64,000 bases of DNA from Nitrosomonas halophila (lineage in GTDB: Bacteria; Pseudomonadota; Gammaproteobacteria; Burkholderiales; Nitrosomonadaceae). The position numbers and the translations under genes are program-made. The notes under the pieces were generated by a model. It worked only from the letters and a program-made list of their open reading frames with translations. It was not told where the DNA came from and did no database searches. The DNA is taken from NCBI RefSeq assembly GCF_900107165.1, contig NZ_FNOY01000006.1:28458-92457 (forward strand). The letters run 5' to 3'. Positions 1-9,812 of the stretch are shown here, one piece after another. Position 1 is the stretch's first letter; the number at the start of each line of letters is the position of its first letter.

Positions 1-452
1 CCAATATCGTGATAACTGCCGGTTGCCCTGAATGTAACCGGCAACTCGGCATAAAAGTCCTGGATGATTTCGCGCGCTGCTGGTTTGAACAACTCGAACT
101 GTAACCCGCGCCCCAATCCAGCACGATTGATATCCACCAGCAAGGCATCCAACTCAGATTTATCGGACAGTTGTGTTAACAGAGTGCGTAGCGTTTGCTC
201 TACATCTGCCAGTTGCAAACGCAAGACATCGAGATTCATCGCACTACGCTTCCTGAGCACATAAGTGTTCTTGAGTTCGGCCTCTCGCGTCCGCGCCTGA
301 TCCAGGGCTGCCCATTGTGCTGTCCAGTCCAGAAAATACCCCGCCAGGATAATGCTCCCCACCAACCCTGCCAGTGCGCAGACCTTGACCGCTTTCGGCC
401 AATTGCCTGGTTCACTGAAACGCACATGGACAATCTCATCCAGCAAGCTCAT
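1..452 (-). CDS. pilO: PilO, type IV pilus inner-membrane alignment protein (3' end outside window)
   Basis: My own translation of the minus strand from the ATG at 452 gives an open frame running off the left edge, about 150 residues. It has a short cytoplasmic N-terminus (MSLLDEIVHVRFSEPGNWP), one membrane segment at about residues 22-42, then a periplasmic coiled-coil and the start of the PilO ferredoxin-like domain (ATGSYHDIG at the edge, as in the family). PilO pairs with PilN to link the cytoplasmic PilM ring to the PilP/PilQ secretin. The start overlaps the pilN stop by 4 bp (ATGA), so translation is probably coupled. The order pilM-pilN-pilO is the usual one, and pilP and pilQ would be expected beyond position 1. 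Confidence 0.9.
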   Translation of the reverse strand, partial: MSLLDEIVHVRFSEPGNWPKAVKVCALAGLVGSIILAGYFLDWTAQWAALDQARTREAELKNTYVLRKRSAMNLDVLRLQLADVEQTLRTLLTQLSDKSELDALLVDINRAGLGRGLQFELFKPAAREIIQDFYAELPVTFRATGSYHDI

Positions 453-1054
453 AACTGATCCCTCCCCGATTCAGCATACCTATCGATCGCATCTTGTTGC
501 GCAGCACGGTCCGGTCGCTCGACGAGCCTGACACTCAAGTCAAATTCATTGAGTCGCGCGCCATTCACGGTAACCGCTCTGATTTCGATCAGCAGCGGCG
601 ACTCAAACCAGGGAGAGGCCTCCAGACTGCGCATCAAGCGTGACACCCAGACATGAGATTGGGCATAGCCGCCAAGATGAAGCTGCTGCTTGCTTTGCCT
701 GAGACTTTTCAGATAAACGCCTTCCGGCATTTGCCGTGCAATTTGATCCAGTAGCTGTACCACTAGAACACGATTCGCCTGCAGGCTCTCGACCACACGC
801 CTACGCGCCAGCAGCGCCTGGGTTTTTTCCCTGATCGCCTGAATTTCAGTCAGCTGCCGTTCAAGCTTGACCAGCTCAGCCTGCAGAAACCGATTGCGCT
901 TGTCCTGATACGCGAGGCCAGACGCCAGGACGGCATGCACACCCCACACCACCAACACACCCAGCAACGATAGCAAGCCGGCCATCCAGGCGAATTGCCG
1001 CCGGCGTAATTGGCGTTCAGTTTCACGATAGGGAAGCAAATTGATATGGATCAT
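449..1054 (-). CDS. pilN: PilN, type IV pilus assembly protein
   Basis: This 201-residue protein begins with MIHINLLPYRE, the conserved PilN tail whose INLLPYR motif docks into the groove of PilM. A single membrane segment follows at about residues 24-46, then a periplasmic coiled-coil (QAELVKLERQLTEIQAIREK) and a compact C-terminal domain. It is the usual length for the family. It lies 91 bp downstream of pilM and overlaps pilO by 4 bp, so the three genes form one operon. The role (inner-membrane alignment subcomplex of the pilus or twitching machine) is from family knowledge. Confidence 0.93.
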   Translation of the reverse strand: MIHINLLPYRETERQLRRRQFAWMAGLLSLLGVLVVWGVHAVLASGLAYQDKRNRFLQAELVKLERQLTEIQAIREKTQALLARRRVVESLQANRVLVVQLLDQIARQMPEGVYLKSLRQSKQQLHLGGYAQSHVWVSRLMRSLEASPWFESPLLIEIRAVTVNGARLNEFDLSVRLVERPDRAAQQDAIDRYAESGRDQL

Positions 1055-1145
1055 GCCGGTCGCCTCAATCGATCACACGCTGTTCATTCTTGCCATGGTT
1101 ACGCCATGCATCATCGGCCGCCTCCACCCGTTAGGCATTTCTACA

Positions 1146-2267
1146 TCAGTGCATCACCGTACCACGCTTGGCCAATCCACTGGCAATCAGAAGTGCAGGG
1201 GCATCCATATTGAGTTGCCTGGGTACAATACGGCTAGACAACCCGATACCCGCAAATGGATTGACCAGTTGCGTAGTGATTTGCGTATGTTCGAACACAG
1301 TCTCCTTCAGGCCAGGGAGGCATGCGCAACCGCCGGATAGGAAAATATAATCCACCCGAGCAAATGAAGTGGATGTGAAAAAGAACTGTAGCGCGCGAGT
1401 GATTTCCTGCAGTAACTGCCCGCGAAAAGGCATCAAAACCTCATTATGGTAGCTATCTGGCAATGTTCCGCTGCGCCTGGCCATCTCGGCTTCTGCCAGC
1501 GAGAGCCCAAAGCGGTTTTGGATGGCCTGGGTAAGCTGGGCACCTCCAAAGAATTGATCGCGCATATACACCGACACATGATTGACAAGCACATTGACCC
1601 GGGTATTGTGGGCACCAATATCTACCAGAACAATCACTTTATCTTTACCCCCACCCGGCAATTGCCGCATGATCACTTCAGAAAACATGGCTTGGGCCGC
1701 AAACTGCTCGACATCCATCACGATCACTTTCAAACCCGCAATCATTGCGGCCGCCACGCGATCTTCAACTTTGTCCCGGCGCGAAGCCACCAGCAACACT
1801 TCCATGTTTTCCGGCTGATGGAGCACAGGTCCCATGACTTGAAAATCAAAATTGACCTCATCCAGCGCAAACGGCATGTATTGACTGGCCTCGGCTTCGA
1901 CCTGGAAGATTAAATCATCTTGCTGCAAATCTGCAGGCAAACAGATTTTCCTGGTGATCACAAGTGCTGCCGGCAGCGCCATCGCAATTTTTTTCTGACG
2001 TGTGTCCATCCGTTGCCAAGCACGCCGGATACTCTCTCCCACCGGGTCAAGCTGGTTGATATTGCCATCCTGGATAGCTGTCGCCGGGATCGGCTCGATC
2101 ACATAGCGCTCCAGCCGGATCCCTTGAGCACGCCCACCCATTCGGGAAAACTCGACCATTTTGACTGAGGCAGTACCCACATCCACACCTATCAACCTGG
2201 ATGCATTCCCCAGAAAACCCATACTGAAATCGATATTTTTCTTGAATATTGATTTATTCAACGCCAT
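1146..2267 (-). CDS. pilM: PilM, actin-like type IV pilus assembly ATPase fold protein
   Basis: This 373-residue protein has the FtsA/actin-like nucleotide-binding fold. The phosphate-1 loop is GVDVGTASVKMVEF near residue 27, the phosphate-2 region is VDIGAHNTRVNV, and the adenosine motif is FLSGGCACLPGL near residue 314. PilM is cytoplasmic and binds the N-terminal tail of PilN, encoded next. The N-terminus is uncertain: no clear Shine-Dalgarno precedes 2267, and an internal Met at 2222 (MGFLGNAS) is an alternative that lies closer to family length. It is the first gene of the pilMNO operon and is transcribed divergently from the PBP1A gene, as in many beta- and gammaproteobacteria. Confidence 0.93.
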   Translation of the reverse strand: MALNKSIFKKNIDFSMGFLGNASRLIGVDVGTASVKMVEFSRMGGRAQGIRLERYVIEPIPATAIQDGNINQLDPVGESIRRAWQRMDTRQKKIAMALPAALVITRKICLPADLQQDDLIFQVEAEASQYMPFALDEVNFDFQVMGPVLHQPENMEVLLVASRRDKVEDRVAAAMIAGLKVIVMDVEQFAAQAMFSEVIMRQLPGGGKDKVIVLVDIGAHNTRVNVLVNHVSVYMRDQFFGGAQLTQAIQNRFGLSLAEAEMARRSGTLPDSYHNEVLMPFRGQLLQEITRALQFFFTSTSFARVDYIFLSGGCACLPGLKETVFEHTQITTQLVNPFAGIGLSSRIVPRQLNMDAPALLIASGLAKRGTVMH

Positions 2268-2496
2268 ACTTATTGTTATATGTGGAATTGATTGCTCAAA
2301 AAATGCGCGGCTCTCGCGCTACCGCCCGTTCGACAATGCTCTGCTCCCGTTGATTTGCCCAATGACGTACATACCCGCAGTCGACGCCGATTCCTGGCAA
2401 ATTTCGTAATGGGTTGATGCACATGCATTAACAACCGATAGACCCTTTATAATTCCGTGTTAAATTATTTTTTTACCGACCCGAAACTAACTTCCA
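2268..2496. promoter_or_regulatory. Divergent promoter region pilM / PBP1A
   Basis: This 229-bp gap separates two divergent genes and must hold promoters for both. The 70 bp next to the PBP1A start are AT-rich. I could not assign -35/-10 boxes with confidence, and no repeat or hairpin stands out. Confidence 0.5.
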
Positions 2497-4800
2497 ATGC
2501 TATTCCGCTGGTTTTTTCGCATCTTCCTGGCCATGTTCGCCGTGGGCATGGTCAGTGCCATGCTGCTGGTCTTCGCCGCGCTGGTCATACTGCCGACCCT
2601 GCCTTCTCTTGACACGCTCACTGATTACCGTCCCAAAATACCTTTACGGATATATAGCGCCGAAGGTTTACTAATTGGTGAATTCGGTGAGGAGCGCCGC
2701 GATTTTGTCAAGTTTGCTGAAGTGCCCGTTTCGCTCCGGCAGGCCATCCTGGCAGCCGAGGATGATCGTTTCTACCAACATCATGGCGTGGATTACATTG
2801 GTGTCTTACGCGCGATCTATTCCAATTTCACAGCCGGTGGCGCACTCCAGGGTGCCAGTACCATTACCATGCAAGTCGCGCGTAATTTTTTTCTGACCAA
2901 GGAAAAAACACTGACCAGAAAATTCAGTGAAGCATTACTGGCTTTTAAAATTGAGCATAGCCTGGGCAAAGATCGTATCCTCGAGCTCTACATCAATCAG
3001 ATTTACCTTGGGCAACGGAGCTACGGATTCTCGGCAGCAGCCCGGACTTATTTCAACAAGCCGCTCGGTGACATCACGCTGGCCGAGGCCGCCATGCTGG
3101 CTGGGCTTCCCAAGGCGCCCTCCCGTTTCAACCCCGTTGTCAATCTGGAACGCGCAAAAACACGACAGCAGTATGTGTTGCGAAGAATGCATGAACTCGA
3201 ATACATTTCAGAAAAGGAACTGGCGCGCGCCAGGAAACAACCCATCGCCATCCATCGGCCGGTCCGGGTATTTGCGATGCCGGCTAGCTACGTGGCTGAA
3301 ATGGCACGCCAGGTCGTCTACCAGCGTTATCGCGAAGAAGCGTATACGCGCGGCTTCAAGGTCTACACAACCCTGAGAAAAACCGACCAGGACGCGGCCT
3401 ACCGGGCGCTGCGCAAAGGGGTGATGACCTATGACGAACGCTATGGCTACCGGGGAGCAGAAGCATTTCTCGGGCTACCCAAGCAACGCGCAGATCTGAA
3501 AAACACCCTGCAAGGCATCCGCGACAGTGACGATATTCTGGCTGCATTGGTGTTATCCGTCAGCGCTGACTCGATTGAAGTCTATCTCAAAAGCGGCGAA
3601 ACGATTCGGATCTCGGGCAACGGGCTGAAACCGGGCCGAAAATTCATGACCAATGATGCTAAACTGGGCGATCAACGCATCCGGCCGGGTGCGTTGATCC
3701 GCATAACCCGAGACGGAAAAAATAGCTGGCAAATTACACAACTACCACAGATCGAAGCCGCGCTGGTTGCAATCGACCCGGCCGATGGCGCCATCCGCGC
3801 ATTGGTCGGCGGCTTTGATTTCAATCTTAATAAATTCAATCACGTCACGCAGGCCTGGCGTCAGCCGGGATCGAGCTTCAAGCCATTCATTTACTCCGCC
3901 TCGCTTGAAAAGGGCTTCACACCAGCCACTATCATCAATGATGCGCCGCTTTTTCTGGGCCCCGAACAAACCGGAAGCAAACCCTGGGAACCGAAAAATT
4001 TTGATGGCAAATTTAGCGGTCCGATCAGGATGCGCACAGCCCTGACCCATTCGAAAAACCTGGCCTCCATCCGCATTCTGCAGGCCATTGGCCCTGTTTA
4101 CGCTCAGGACTATATTCAGCGCTTTGGCTTCGATGGCAAACAGCATGCCCCGGTTCTCCCCATGGTGCTTGGTGCGGGCTCGGTGACACCGATGCAAATG
4201 GCTGCCGGTTATGCCGTCTTTGCCAATGGCGGTTATCGCATCCATCCCTATTTCATTCAAAGAGTCGAGGATGATACCGGCAAGGTACTCGAGCGAGTCC
4301 GGTTTGCCACTGCGGCCAAGAACGCCAAGCAAGTCATTGATCCACGCAATGCCTTTCTCATGACCAGCATGATGCAAGATGTCATTCAGAGAGGAACCGC
4401 TACCCGGGCAAAAGCGCTCGGCCGCAATGATATCGCTGGCAAAACCGGCACGACCAGCAACTATATCGATGCCTGGTTCTGCGGGTATCAGAAAAATCTG
4501 GTGGCAGTGACTTGGATGGGCTTTGACGAGCCCAAATCGATGGGGCGCAACGAAACCGGGGGACGGACAGCACTGCCCATCTGGATTGACTACATGGCCA
4601 GCGCACTCAAATCCGCACCTGTCGCCAATCCTTCTCCACCCAGGGGGATCGTGGTTGCAAAAATCAATCCGGAAACGGGCTTAAGGGATCAATATGGAAC
4701 GCTCAATGAATATTTTTTCCAAGAACAGCTTCCTCCTGAAACGGATTATCTGTATAGAGATTTCGGCATCACTGATCAGCTCGAAAACCAGCTGTTCTGA
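2497..4800 (+). CDS. mrcA: Penicillin-binding protein 1A, bifunctional peptidoglycan synthase
   Basis: This 767-residue class A PBP has one N-terminal membrane anchor (about residues 5-30). The glycosyltransferase domain follows, with the catalytic-Glu motif EDDRFYQHHG at about residue 88 and GASTITMQVARN further on. An OB-like insertion comes next, then the transpeptidase domain with SSFK (serine about 459), SKN (about 519-521) and KTGT (about 649). All catalytic residues are present. It polymerises glycan strands and cross-links stem peptides at the periplasmic face. The length is slightly below the 800-850 residues typical of enterobacterial PBP1A but normal for betaproteobacteria. Its place upstream of and divergent from pilM is conserved in many proteobacteria. 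It could equally be called ponA. Confidence 0.95.
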   Translation: MLFRWFFRIFLAMFAVGMVSAMLLVFAALVILPTLPSLDTLTDYRPKIPLRIYSAEGLLIGEFGEERRDFVKFAEVPVSLRQAILAAEDDRFYQHHGVDYIGVLRAIYSNFTAGGALQGASTITMQVARNFFLTKEKTLTRKFSEALLAFKIEHSLGKDRILELYINQIYLGQRSYGFSAAARTYFNKPLGDITLAEAAMLAGLPKAPSRFNPVVNLERAKTRQQYVLRRMHELEYISEKELARARKQPIAIHRPVRVFAMPASYVAEMARQVVYQRYREEAYTRGFKVYTTLRKTDQDAAYRALRKGVMTYDERYGYRGAEAFLGLPKQRADLKNTLQGIRDSDDILAALVLSVSADSIEVYLKSGETIRISGNGLKPGRKFMTNDAKLGDQRIRPGALIRITRDGKNSWQITQLPQIEAALVAIDPADGAIRALVGGFDFNLNKFNHVTQAWRQPGSSFKPFIYSASLEKGFTPATIINDAPLFLGPEQTGSKPWEPKNFDGKFSGPIRMRTALTHSKNLASIRILQAIGPVYAQDYIQRFGFDGKQHAPVLPMVLGAGSVTPMQMAAGYAVFANGGYRIHPYFIQRVEDDTGKVLERVRFATAAKNAKQVIDPRNAFLMTSMMQDVIQRGTATRAKALGRNDIAGKTGTTSNYIDAWFCGYQKNLVAVTWMGFDEPKSMGRNETGGRTALPIWIDYMASALKSAPVANPSPPRGIVVAKINPETGLRDQYGTLNEYFFQEQLPPETDYLYRDFGITDQLENQLF

Positions 4801-4926
4801 GCATCCATAAAGCTCCCGCACTGACACGGGGGGGCGGGGCAGCTGGCCACCGCCCATCAGACCGGGATCGAACCTGCAGTGTTCATGTCTGAAATTCCCG
4901 GTCAGGGTATATGATCTTGCCCGCGC

Positions 4927-6227
<1,301 letters not shown>

Positions 6228-6256
6228 TTGAACTAAATTAAATTCAGCTCATCTTA
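6228..6256 (+). promoter_or_regulatory. Putative alternative-sigma promoter of sRNA 1
   Basis: The box TTGAACTAA (TGAAC at 6229-6233) is followed by TCTTA at 6252-6256, with 18 bp between the boxes. The same pair with the same spacing occurs before the other two sRNA copies. A -35 containing AAC is typical of ECF or other non-housekeeping sigma factors, but the sigma factor is not identified. Confidence 0.55.
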
Positions 6257-6261
6257 AGAAC

Positions 6262-6362
6262 AGGTAGCCGAGATGGTTGCCTCTCGCCTTCCCTCCCTGG
6301 GCGAGGCCTTACAAACAAGGCGATTCCCCCCGGTTTAATCCCCTTTAACCGGGGTTTTTTTT
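6262..6362 (+). ncRNA. Tandem sibling sRNA, copy 1
   Basis: This is a predicted RNA of about 100 nt with no good reading frame; the 5' end is estimated from the promoter boxes. It has two hairpins. The first is CTCGCC (6283-6288) paired with GGCGAG (6300-6305), with a pyrimidine loop containing CCCTCCCT. The second is a Rho-independent terminator, CCCCGGTT (6328-6335) paired with AACCGGGG (6347-6354), followed by eight T. Copies 2 and 3 downstream share order, loop and terminator. The loop CCUCCC is complementary to Shine-Dalgarno sequences. Function is inferred, not shown. Confidence 0.72.
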
Positions 6363-6497
6363 GCCTGATCGCCCGATCCAACCGAATCCCGGCACTCGCT
6401 CCCCCCGAAAACTTTTCCGTCATAAACGAATAGCATTCCTCGGCCTTTGAGCATATTTGAGAATTGAATCTGGCCATTCAATTGTCGGACAAATTTC

Positions 6498-6525
6498 TGA
6501 ACTAATTCTGATTTATAGCATCTTA
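6498..6525 (+). promoter_or_regulatory. Putative alternative-sigma promoter of sRNA 2
   Basis: TGAAC at 6498-6502 and TCTTA at 6521-6525 are separated by 18 bp. This is the same box pair and spacing as upstream of sRNA copies 1 and 3, although the intervening sequence differs. Confidence 0.55.
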
Positions 6526-6530
6526 TTGAT

Positions 6531-6633
6531 AGGTGGTTGATATTGACCCCTCTCGCCTTCCCTCCCTGAGGCGAGGCCTTATACAAGCAAGGCAATTCCC
6601 CCGGTTTACTCCCCTTTAACCGGGGGCTTTCTT
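6531..6633 (+). ncRNA. Tandem sibling sRNA, copy 2
   Basis: Predicted length is about 103 nt. Hairpin 1 pairs CTCGCCTT (6552-6559) with GAGGCGAG (6568-6575), with one G-U pair, around the loop CCCTCCCT (6560-6567). The terminator pairs CCCCCGGTT (6598-6606) with AACCGGGGG (6618-6626). Its T-tract is weak (CTTTCTTAT), so some read-through is likely. It is homologous to copies 1 and 3, with most divergence in the 5' single-stranded part and the linker. Confidence 0.7.
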
Positions 6634-6761
6634 ATCGCTCCCATTCTTTTAACACCGCCCATCTCTGACATGCTTCCGTTCAGCCGAGGCTGTTGCAACA
6701 GGACAGCATCCTGCGCGACAGGACGTCATGCTGATGCAAATAAAAACTGCATAATAAATAT

Positions 6762-6789
6762 TGAACTAAACTGAATGCGCTGAATCTTA
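6762..6789 (+). promoter_or_regulatory. Putative alternative-sigma promoter of sRNA 3
   Basis: TGAAC at 6762-6766 and TCTTA at 6785-6789 are separated by 18 bp, exactly as for copies 1 and 2. Confidence 0.55.
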
Positions 6790-6794
6790 AAGGC

Positions 6795-6897
6795 AAGTGG
6801 TTGGTAACAACTGCTTCTCGCTTCCCCTCCCTGAAGCGAGGTGTTGTAAACATGACGATTACCCCGGTTTAATCCCCTTTGGCCGGGGTTCTTTTTT
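6795..6897 (+). ncRNA. Tandem sibling sRNA, copy 3
   Basis: Predicted length is about 103 nt. Hairpin 1 is a perfect 8-bp stem, CTCGCTTC (6817-6824) with GAAGCGAG (6833-6840), around the same loop CCCTCCCT (6825-6832). Relative to copies 1 and 2 the sixth stem pair changes from C-G to T-A on both sides, a compensatory change that supports a structured RNA. The terminator pairs CCCCGG (6862-6867) with CCGGGG (6883-6888) and is followed by TTCTTTTTT. It ends just before the convergent engB stop, so the terminator may serve both directions. Confidence 0.72.
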
Positions 6898-6913
6898 GCC
6901 CGTCCGACTCTTC

Positions 6914-7534
6914 CTACTCTCCTGGCTGGGCGGCGCCCGCTTCGAACCAATTCTGCAATATTTGAATGGCATCCTCCACGCCTTCGGCTGTCAGACTGGA
7001 AAAAGTCTGTACGGTACAATGCGGGTAGTCACTGGCAAGCAAACGGCGCACGCTGTTCAATGCCGCCATGGCTTTGCTTCGGCTCAATTTATCCGCCTTG
7101 GTCAGCAAAATATGGACCGGCTTTTGTGTCTGTGCAAACCATGTCAGCATTTGCCGATCGAGCTCTGTCAAGGGATGACGGATATCCATAATCAGCACCA
7201 TGCCATAGAGTTGTGTGCGCGTCTGCAAATAAGTACTCAGCAAATGTGCCCAATGCTGACGAATCGCCAGCGGTACCTTGGCATAGCCATATCCCGGCAG
7301 ATCCACCATGTAGCGCCCATCCCCGAGCTGGAAGTAATTGATATGCTGGGTTCGACCCGGTGTTTTGCTGACGAAAGCAAATCTGCTCCGGCCTACCAAG
7401 GTATTGATGGCACTTGACTTGCCGGCATTCGAACGCCCGGCAAAAGCGATCTCCACGCCAGTGGCATCGGGCAAATCTCTTAAATGATTGACTGTCGTAT
7501 AGAATTCAGCGTTTTTGAAAAGTGGATGTGGCAT
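6914..7534 (-). CDS. engB: Ribosome-biogenesis GTPase EngB (YsxC/YihA)
   Basis: This 206-residue protein has all GTPase boxes: G1 GRSNAGKSS near residue 33, G3 [12 protein letters not shown]4 LTKADK near residue 145, and a following SSLTAEG-type G5. The family acts in assembly of the large ribosomal subunit and is usually essential. The length is normal. The gene stands alone on the minus strand, 102 bp downstream of coaX. Confidence 0.96.
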   Translation of the reverse strand: MPHPLFKNAEFYTTVNHLRDLPDATGVEIAFAGRSNAGKSSAINTLVGRSRFAFVSKTPGRTQHINYFQLGDGRYMVDLPGYGYAKVPLAIRQHWAHLLSTYLQTRTQLYGMVLIMDIRHPLTELDRQMLTWFAQTQKPVHILLTKADKLSRSKAMAALNSVRRLLASDYPHCTVQTFSSLTAEGVEDAIQILQNWFEAGAAQPGE

Positions 7535-7636
7535 AAGTCTGGATTCTCTATTGACTGTTATCTATCCTGTGCATGCACATGAAACTCAGCGCTTGGCAGC
7601 AATGCCGGCAACGCATGCGCTTACTGGTCGGAGCGA

Positions 7637-8470
7637 TCACCCTGGTTCCCGGGCCATCACCACCAACCCTTCCAGCACCAGATTATCGACCACCTGGTGA
7701 GGCGCCTGGAGATGGGCACTCAGCAACGCTGCGTCTCCGCCGCTCAAGAGAATGGTTAAATTACCTTTATTTGAATGCGCCGCCAGAAGGTCGCACATGC
7801 GTTCCAACGCGCCGACCAATGCCTGGATTGCTCCACTATACAAGGCGTCGCCCGTATTGCGGGGAAACTTCTGAAAGCTGTCGGATGTGCTAACCGATAG
7901 CGCCCCAGTTTGATTCGGCAACACCTGCCGCATCAAATGAAAGCCCGGCACAATAATGCCCCCCAAGAACTCTCCCGTATCAGTCAGCGCATCGACCGTC
8001 ATGGCCGTACCCGCGTTGACAACCAGACACCCTTGCCGCAGGCTGTGCCATGCGGCGATCAATGATGCCCAGCGATCACACCCCAGCTGGCCGGGATTGG
8101 TGTAACGATTCTGCACGCCACACTGGCGGGCTTTCGCCTTTATCCACACTGACGGCGCAGACCACCGCGCCAACAGCAATTCCAGCTCTCTGGCAGCCAG
8201 AGAACCTGCAACATTTGAAACGACAATCAAGCTTGGCGCAGGCAGTTCCGACCAGGCCTGGGCCAACTGCATGCGCTCGCGCTGCGGCACCATACCGCGC
8301 GCCACCCATCGATCGCCAGCATATACCCCCCACTTGATGGCGGTATTGCCGGAATCGATTGCCAATAAACAAGATGAATCGTTCAGCTCCGTCTCCTCGA
8401 CCGGATGGACAGAAGGATGCTGCCCAGAACATCCCGAACCCAATTCAGTGCGATAGCTTGGCGCGCCCAC
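7637..8470 (-). CDS. coaX: Type III pantothenate kinase
   Basis: This protein catalyses ATP-dependent phosphorylation of pantothenate, the first step of coenzyme A synthesis. Motifs of the acetate-kinase/ASKHA fold are clear: LAIDSGNTAIKWG near residue 36, NPGQLGCDRWASL near residue 126, VVNAGTAMTVDAL near residue 152 and GGIIVPGFHLM. The family is usually about 250 residues, so the first 25-30 residues of this 277-residue frame (rich in S, G and E) are probably untranslated, with a non-ATG start nearer position 8390. It directly follows birA on the same strand, a frequent birA-coaX pairing of cofactor genes. Confidence 0.93.
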   Translation of the reverse strand: MGAPSYRTELGSGCSGQHPSVHPVEETELNDSSCLLAIDSGNTAIKWGVYAGDRWVARGMVPQRERMQLAQAWSELPAPSLIVVSNVAGSLAARELELLLARWSAPSVWIKAKARQCGVQNRYTNPGQLGCDRWASLIAAWHSLRQGCLVVNAGTAMTVDALTDTGEFLGGIIVPGFHLMRQVLPNQTGALSVSTSDSFQKFPRNTGDALYSGAIQALVGALERMCDLLAAHSNKGNLTILLSGGDAALLSAHLQAPHQVVDNLVLEGLVVMAREPG

Positions 8471-8515
8471 ACCCCAATTATATAACCGCCATACCCCACA
8501 CAGCTATTTTGCAAT

Positions 8516-9505
8516 TCAGGCCACGCCACGCAGGCTCACTTCCCCGCTGTTCAAGTGCAGCATGCCGGCGGGGGTGTTGATCTGGAGCGCGCCACTCGGA
8601 GTCACGCCGCTTGCAATGCCATGCTTGACGGTACCATCCGGAAAATCAATCTGCACCAGCCTGTCCTGATAGGCATGATAACGCATCCATTCCTCTTGAA
8701 ACGGCTGAAAGCCCTGCTGCTCGAAAACATCGAGCACTGCCTTCAGCTCTCTTAACAAAAGCGCCAACAGGTGATTTCGATCGGGCATATGGTCTGTGAT
8801 ACCAGCAATATCCGTCACAGCCTGATCGATGCGATCCCTGACGCCGCCAGATAGTTTCAGATTGAGACCGATGCCGATAATTACCGTACTCGGACTGAGC
8901 ATATCCCCATGCAGCTCAATCAACACACCTGCCAGCTTGCGCGTGTCAAACAGCACATCATTCGGCCATTTGAGCGCGACACCCTGCACACCGATTCTGG
9001 TCAGCGCGCGGATAATCGCGAGCCCCACTGCCAGACTCAGTCCGGAAAGCGCATGCACCGTGCATTTCGATGGCCACAGCAGGGAAAAAGTCAAACTATC
9101 TCCCAAGCCGGATAACCACGACCGGCCACGACGGCCACGCCCGCCCGTCTGCAGCTCCGCCGCCACGACCTGCTTGCAGCGTTGATCGGGAAAATCATGC
9201 TCGACCGACCGTTGCAGTAACAACGAGTTAGTGGATTCAGCGATCTCCAGAGTCTCTATCTGAAATTCATCCGCCATTTCATCAAGATGCTGCCGGATCT
9301 GATCGCTATCCAGCCACTGGAATGGATTCAGCCAGCGGTATCCCCGGCCGCGCACACGATGAATGACCAATCCATATTGTTCCAGATCGCGCAGCGCATT
9401 GGACACACTGGCTCGCGAGATACGCAATGCCTGCCCCAAGGCCGTACCCGAATGGTAATCGCCATCACTCAGGTTTCTTAAAACAGCAAATGCCGCTGGC
9501 TTCAT
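8516..9505 (-). CDS. birA: Biotin-protein ligase / biotin operon repressor BirA
   Basis: This 329-residue bifunctional protein has an N-terminal winged helix (GTALGQALRISRASVSNALRD), a central biotin-ligase domain with the ATP/biotin loop GGRGRRGRSW near residue 125 and KWPNDVL, and a C-terminal SH3-like domain. It biotinylates acetyl-CoA carboxylase BCCP and, given the DNA-binding domain, probably represses biotin synthesis genes. It lies 46 bp upstream of coaX on the same strand. A 167-bp palindromic element sits 37 bp upstream of its start, so its promoter must be very short or lie within or beyond that element. Confidence 0.95.
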   Translation of the reverse strand: MKPAAFAVLRNLSDGDYHSGTALGQALRISRASVSNALRDLEQYGLVIHRVRGRGYRWLNPFQWLDSDQIRQHLDEMADEFQIETLEIAESTNSLLLQRSVEHDFPDQRCKQVVAAELQTGGRGRRGRSWLSGLGDSLTFSLLWPSKCTVHALSGLSLAVGLAIIRALTRIGVQGVALKWPNDVLFDTRKLAGVLIELHGDMLSPSTVIIGIGLNLKLSGGVRDRIDQAVTDIAGITDHMPDRNHLLALLLRELKAVLDVFEQQGFQPFQEEWMRYHAYQDRLVQIDFPDGTVKHGIASGVTPSGALQINTPAGMLHLNSGEVSLRGVA

Positions 9506-9541
9506 GGACGGTTTAGTTTGAATTACCGACAGGTGTGTTCT

Positions 9542-9708
9542 CTAGGAGGCTGTCCGAGAATAGCGATCGTAGCGAGGGCGAAGCTGGCTGAGCGGGATTT
9601 TTCGATCATTTGAGGCGAATAGTTATTCTATTCAACGAAAAGGATCGAAAAATCCAGCCTGGCAGGTTCGTCCGCAGTAGATCAGTCTATTCTCGGACAG
9701 CCTCCTAG
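9542..9708. mobile_element. 167-bp palindromic MITE-like element, copy A
   Basis: The ends are perfect 22-bp inverted repeats beginning CTAGGAGGCTGTCCGAG and ending with its complement. The interior is also palindromic: GGATTTTTCGATC near 9595 pairs with GATCGAAAAATCC near 9643. No coding capacity is seen. CTAG at each end may be the target duplication. Three further 167-bp copies occur at 18313, 21720 and 36554. Confidence 0.85.
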
Positions 9709-9726
9709 TATTGCTTGTCTCACGCA

Positions 9727-9749
9727 TAAAAAAAGCGGAAGATTCCGCT
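9727..9749 (-). terminator. Rho-independent terminator of smbP
   Basis: On the minus strand AGCGGAA-TC-TTCCGCT is followed by seven T. A second hairpin at 9771-9800 (AGACG/CGTCT outer stem, CCCCGG/CCGGGG inner stem) lies between it and the smbP stop and could protect the 3' end. Confidence 0.8.
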
Positions 9750-9812
9750 CATTTCATCTCTTTTCCCGCAAGACGCCCCCGGTTATAACCGGGGACGTCT
9801 TTATATCTGCGT

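Noticed and set aside
4801..4926. Terminator between the PBP1A gene and hemB
   Set aside because: GC-rich inverted pieces exist (ACCGGGA/TCCCGGT) but with a 28-base loop and no T-run.
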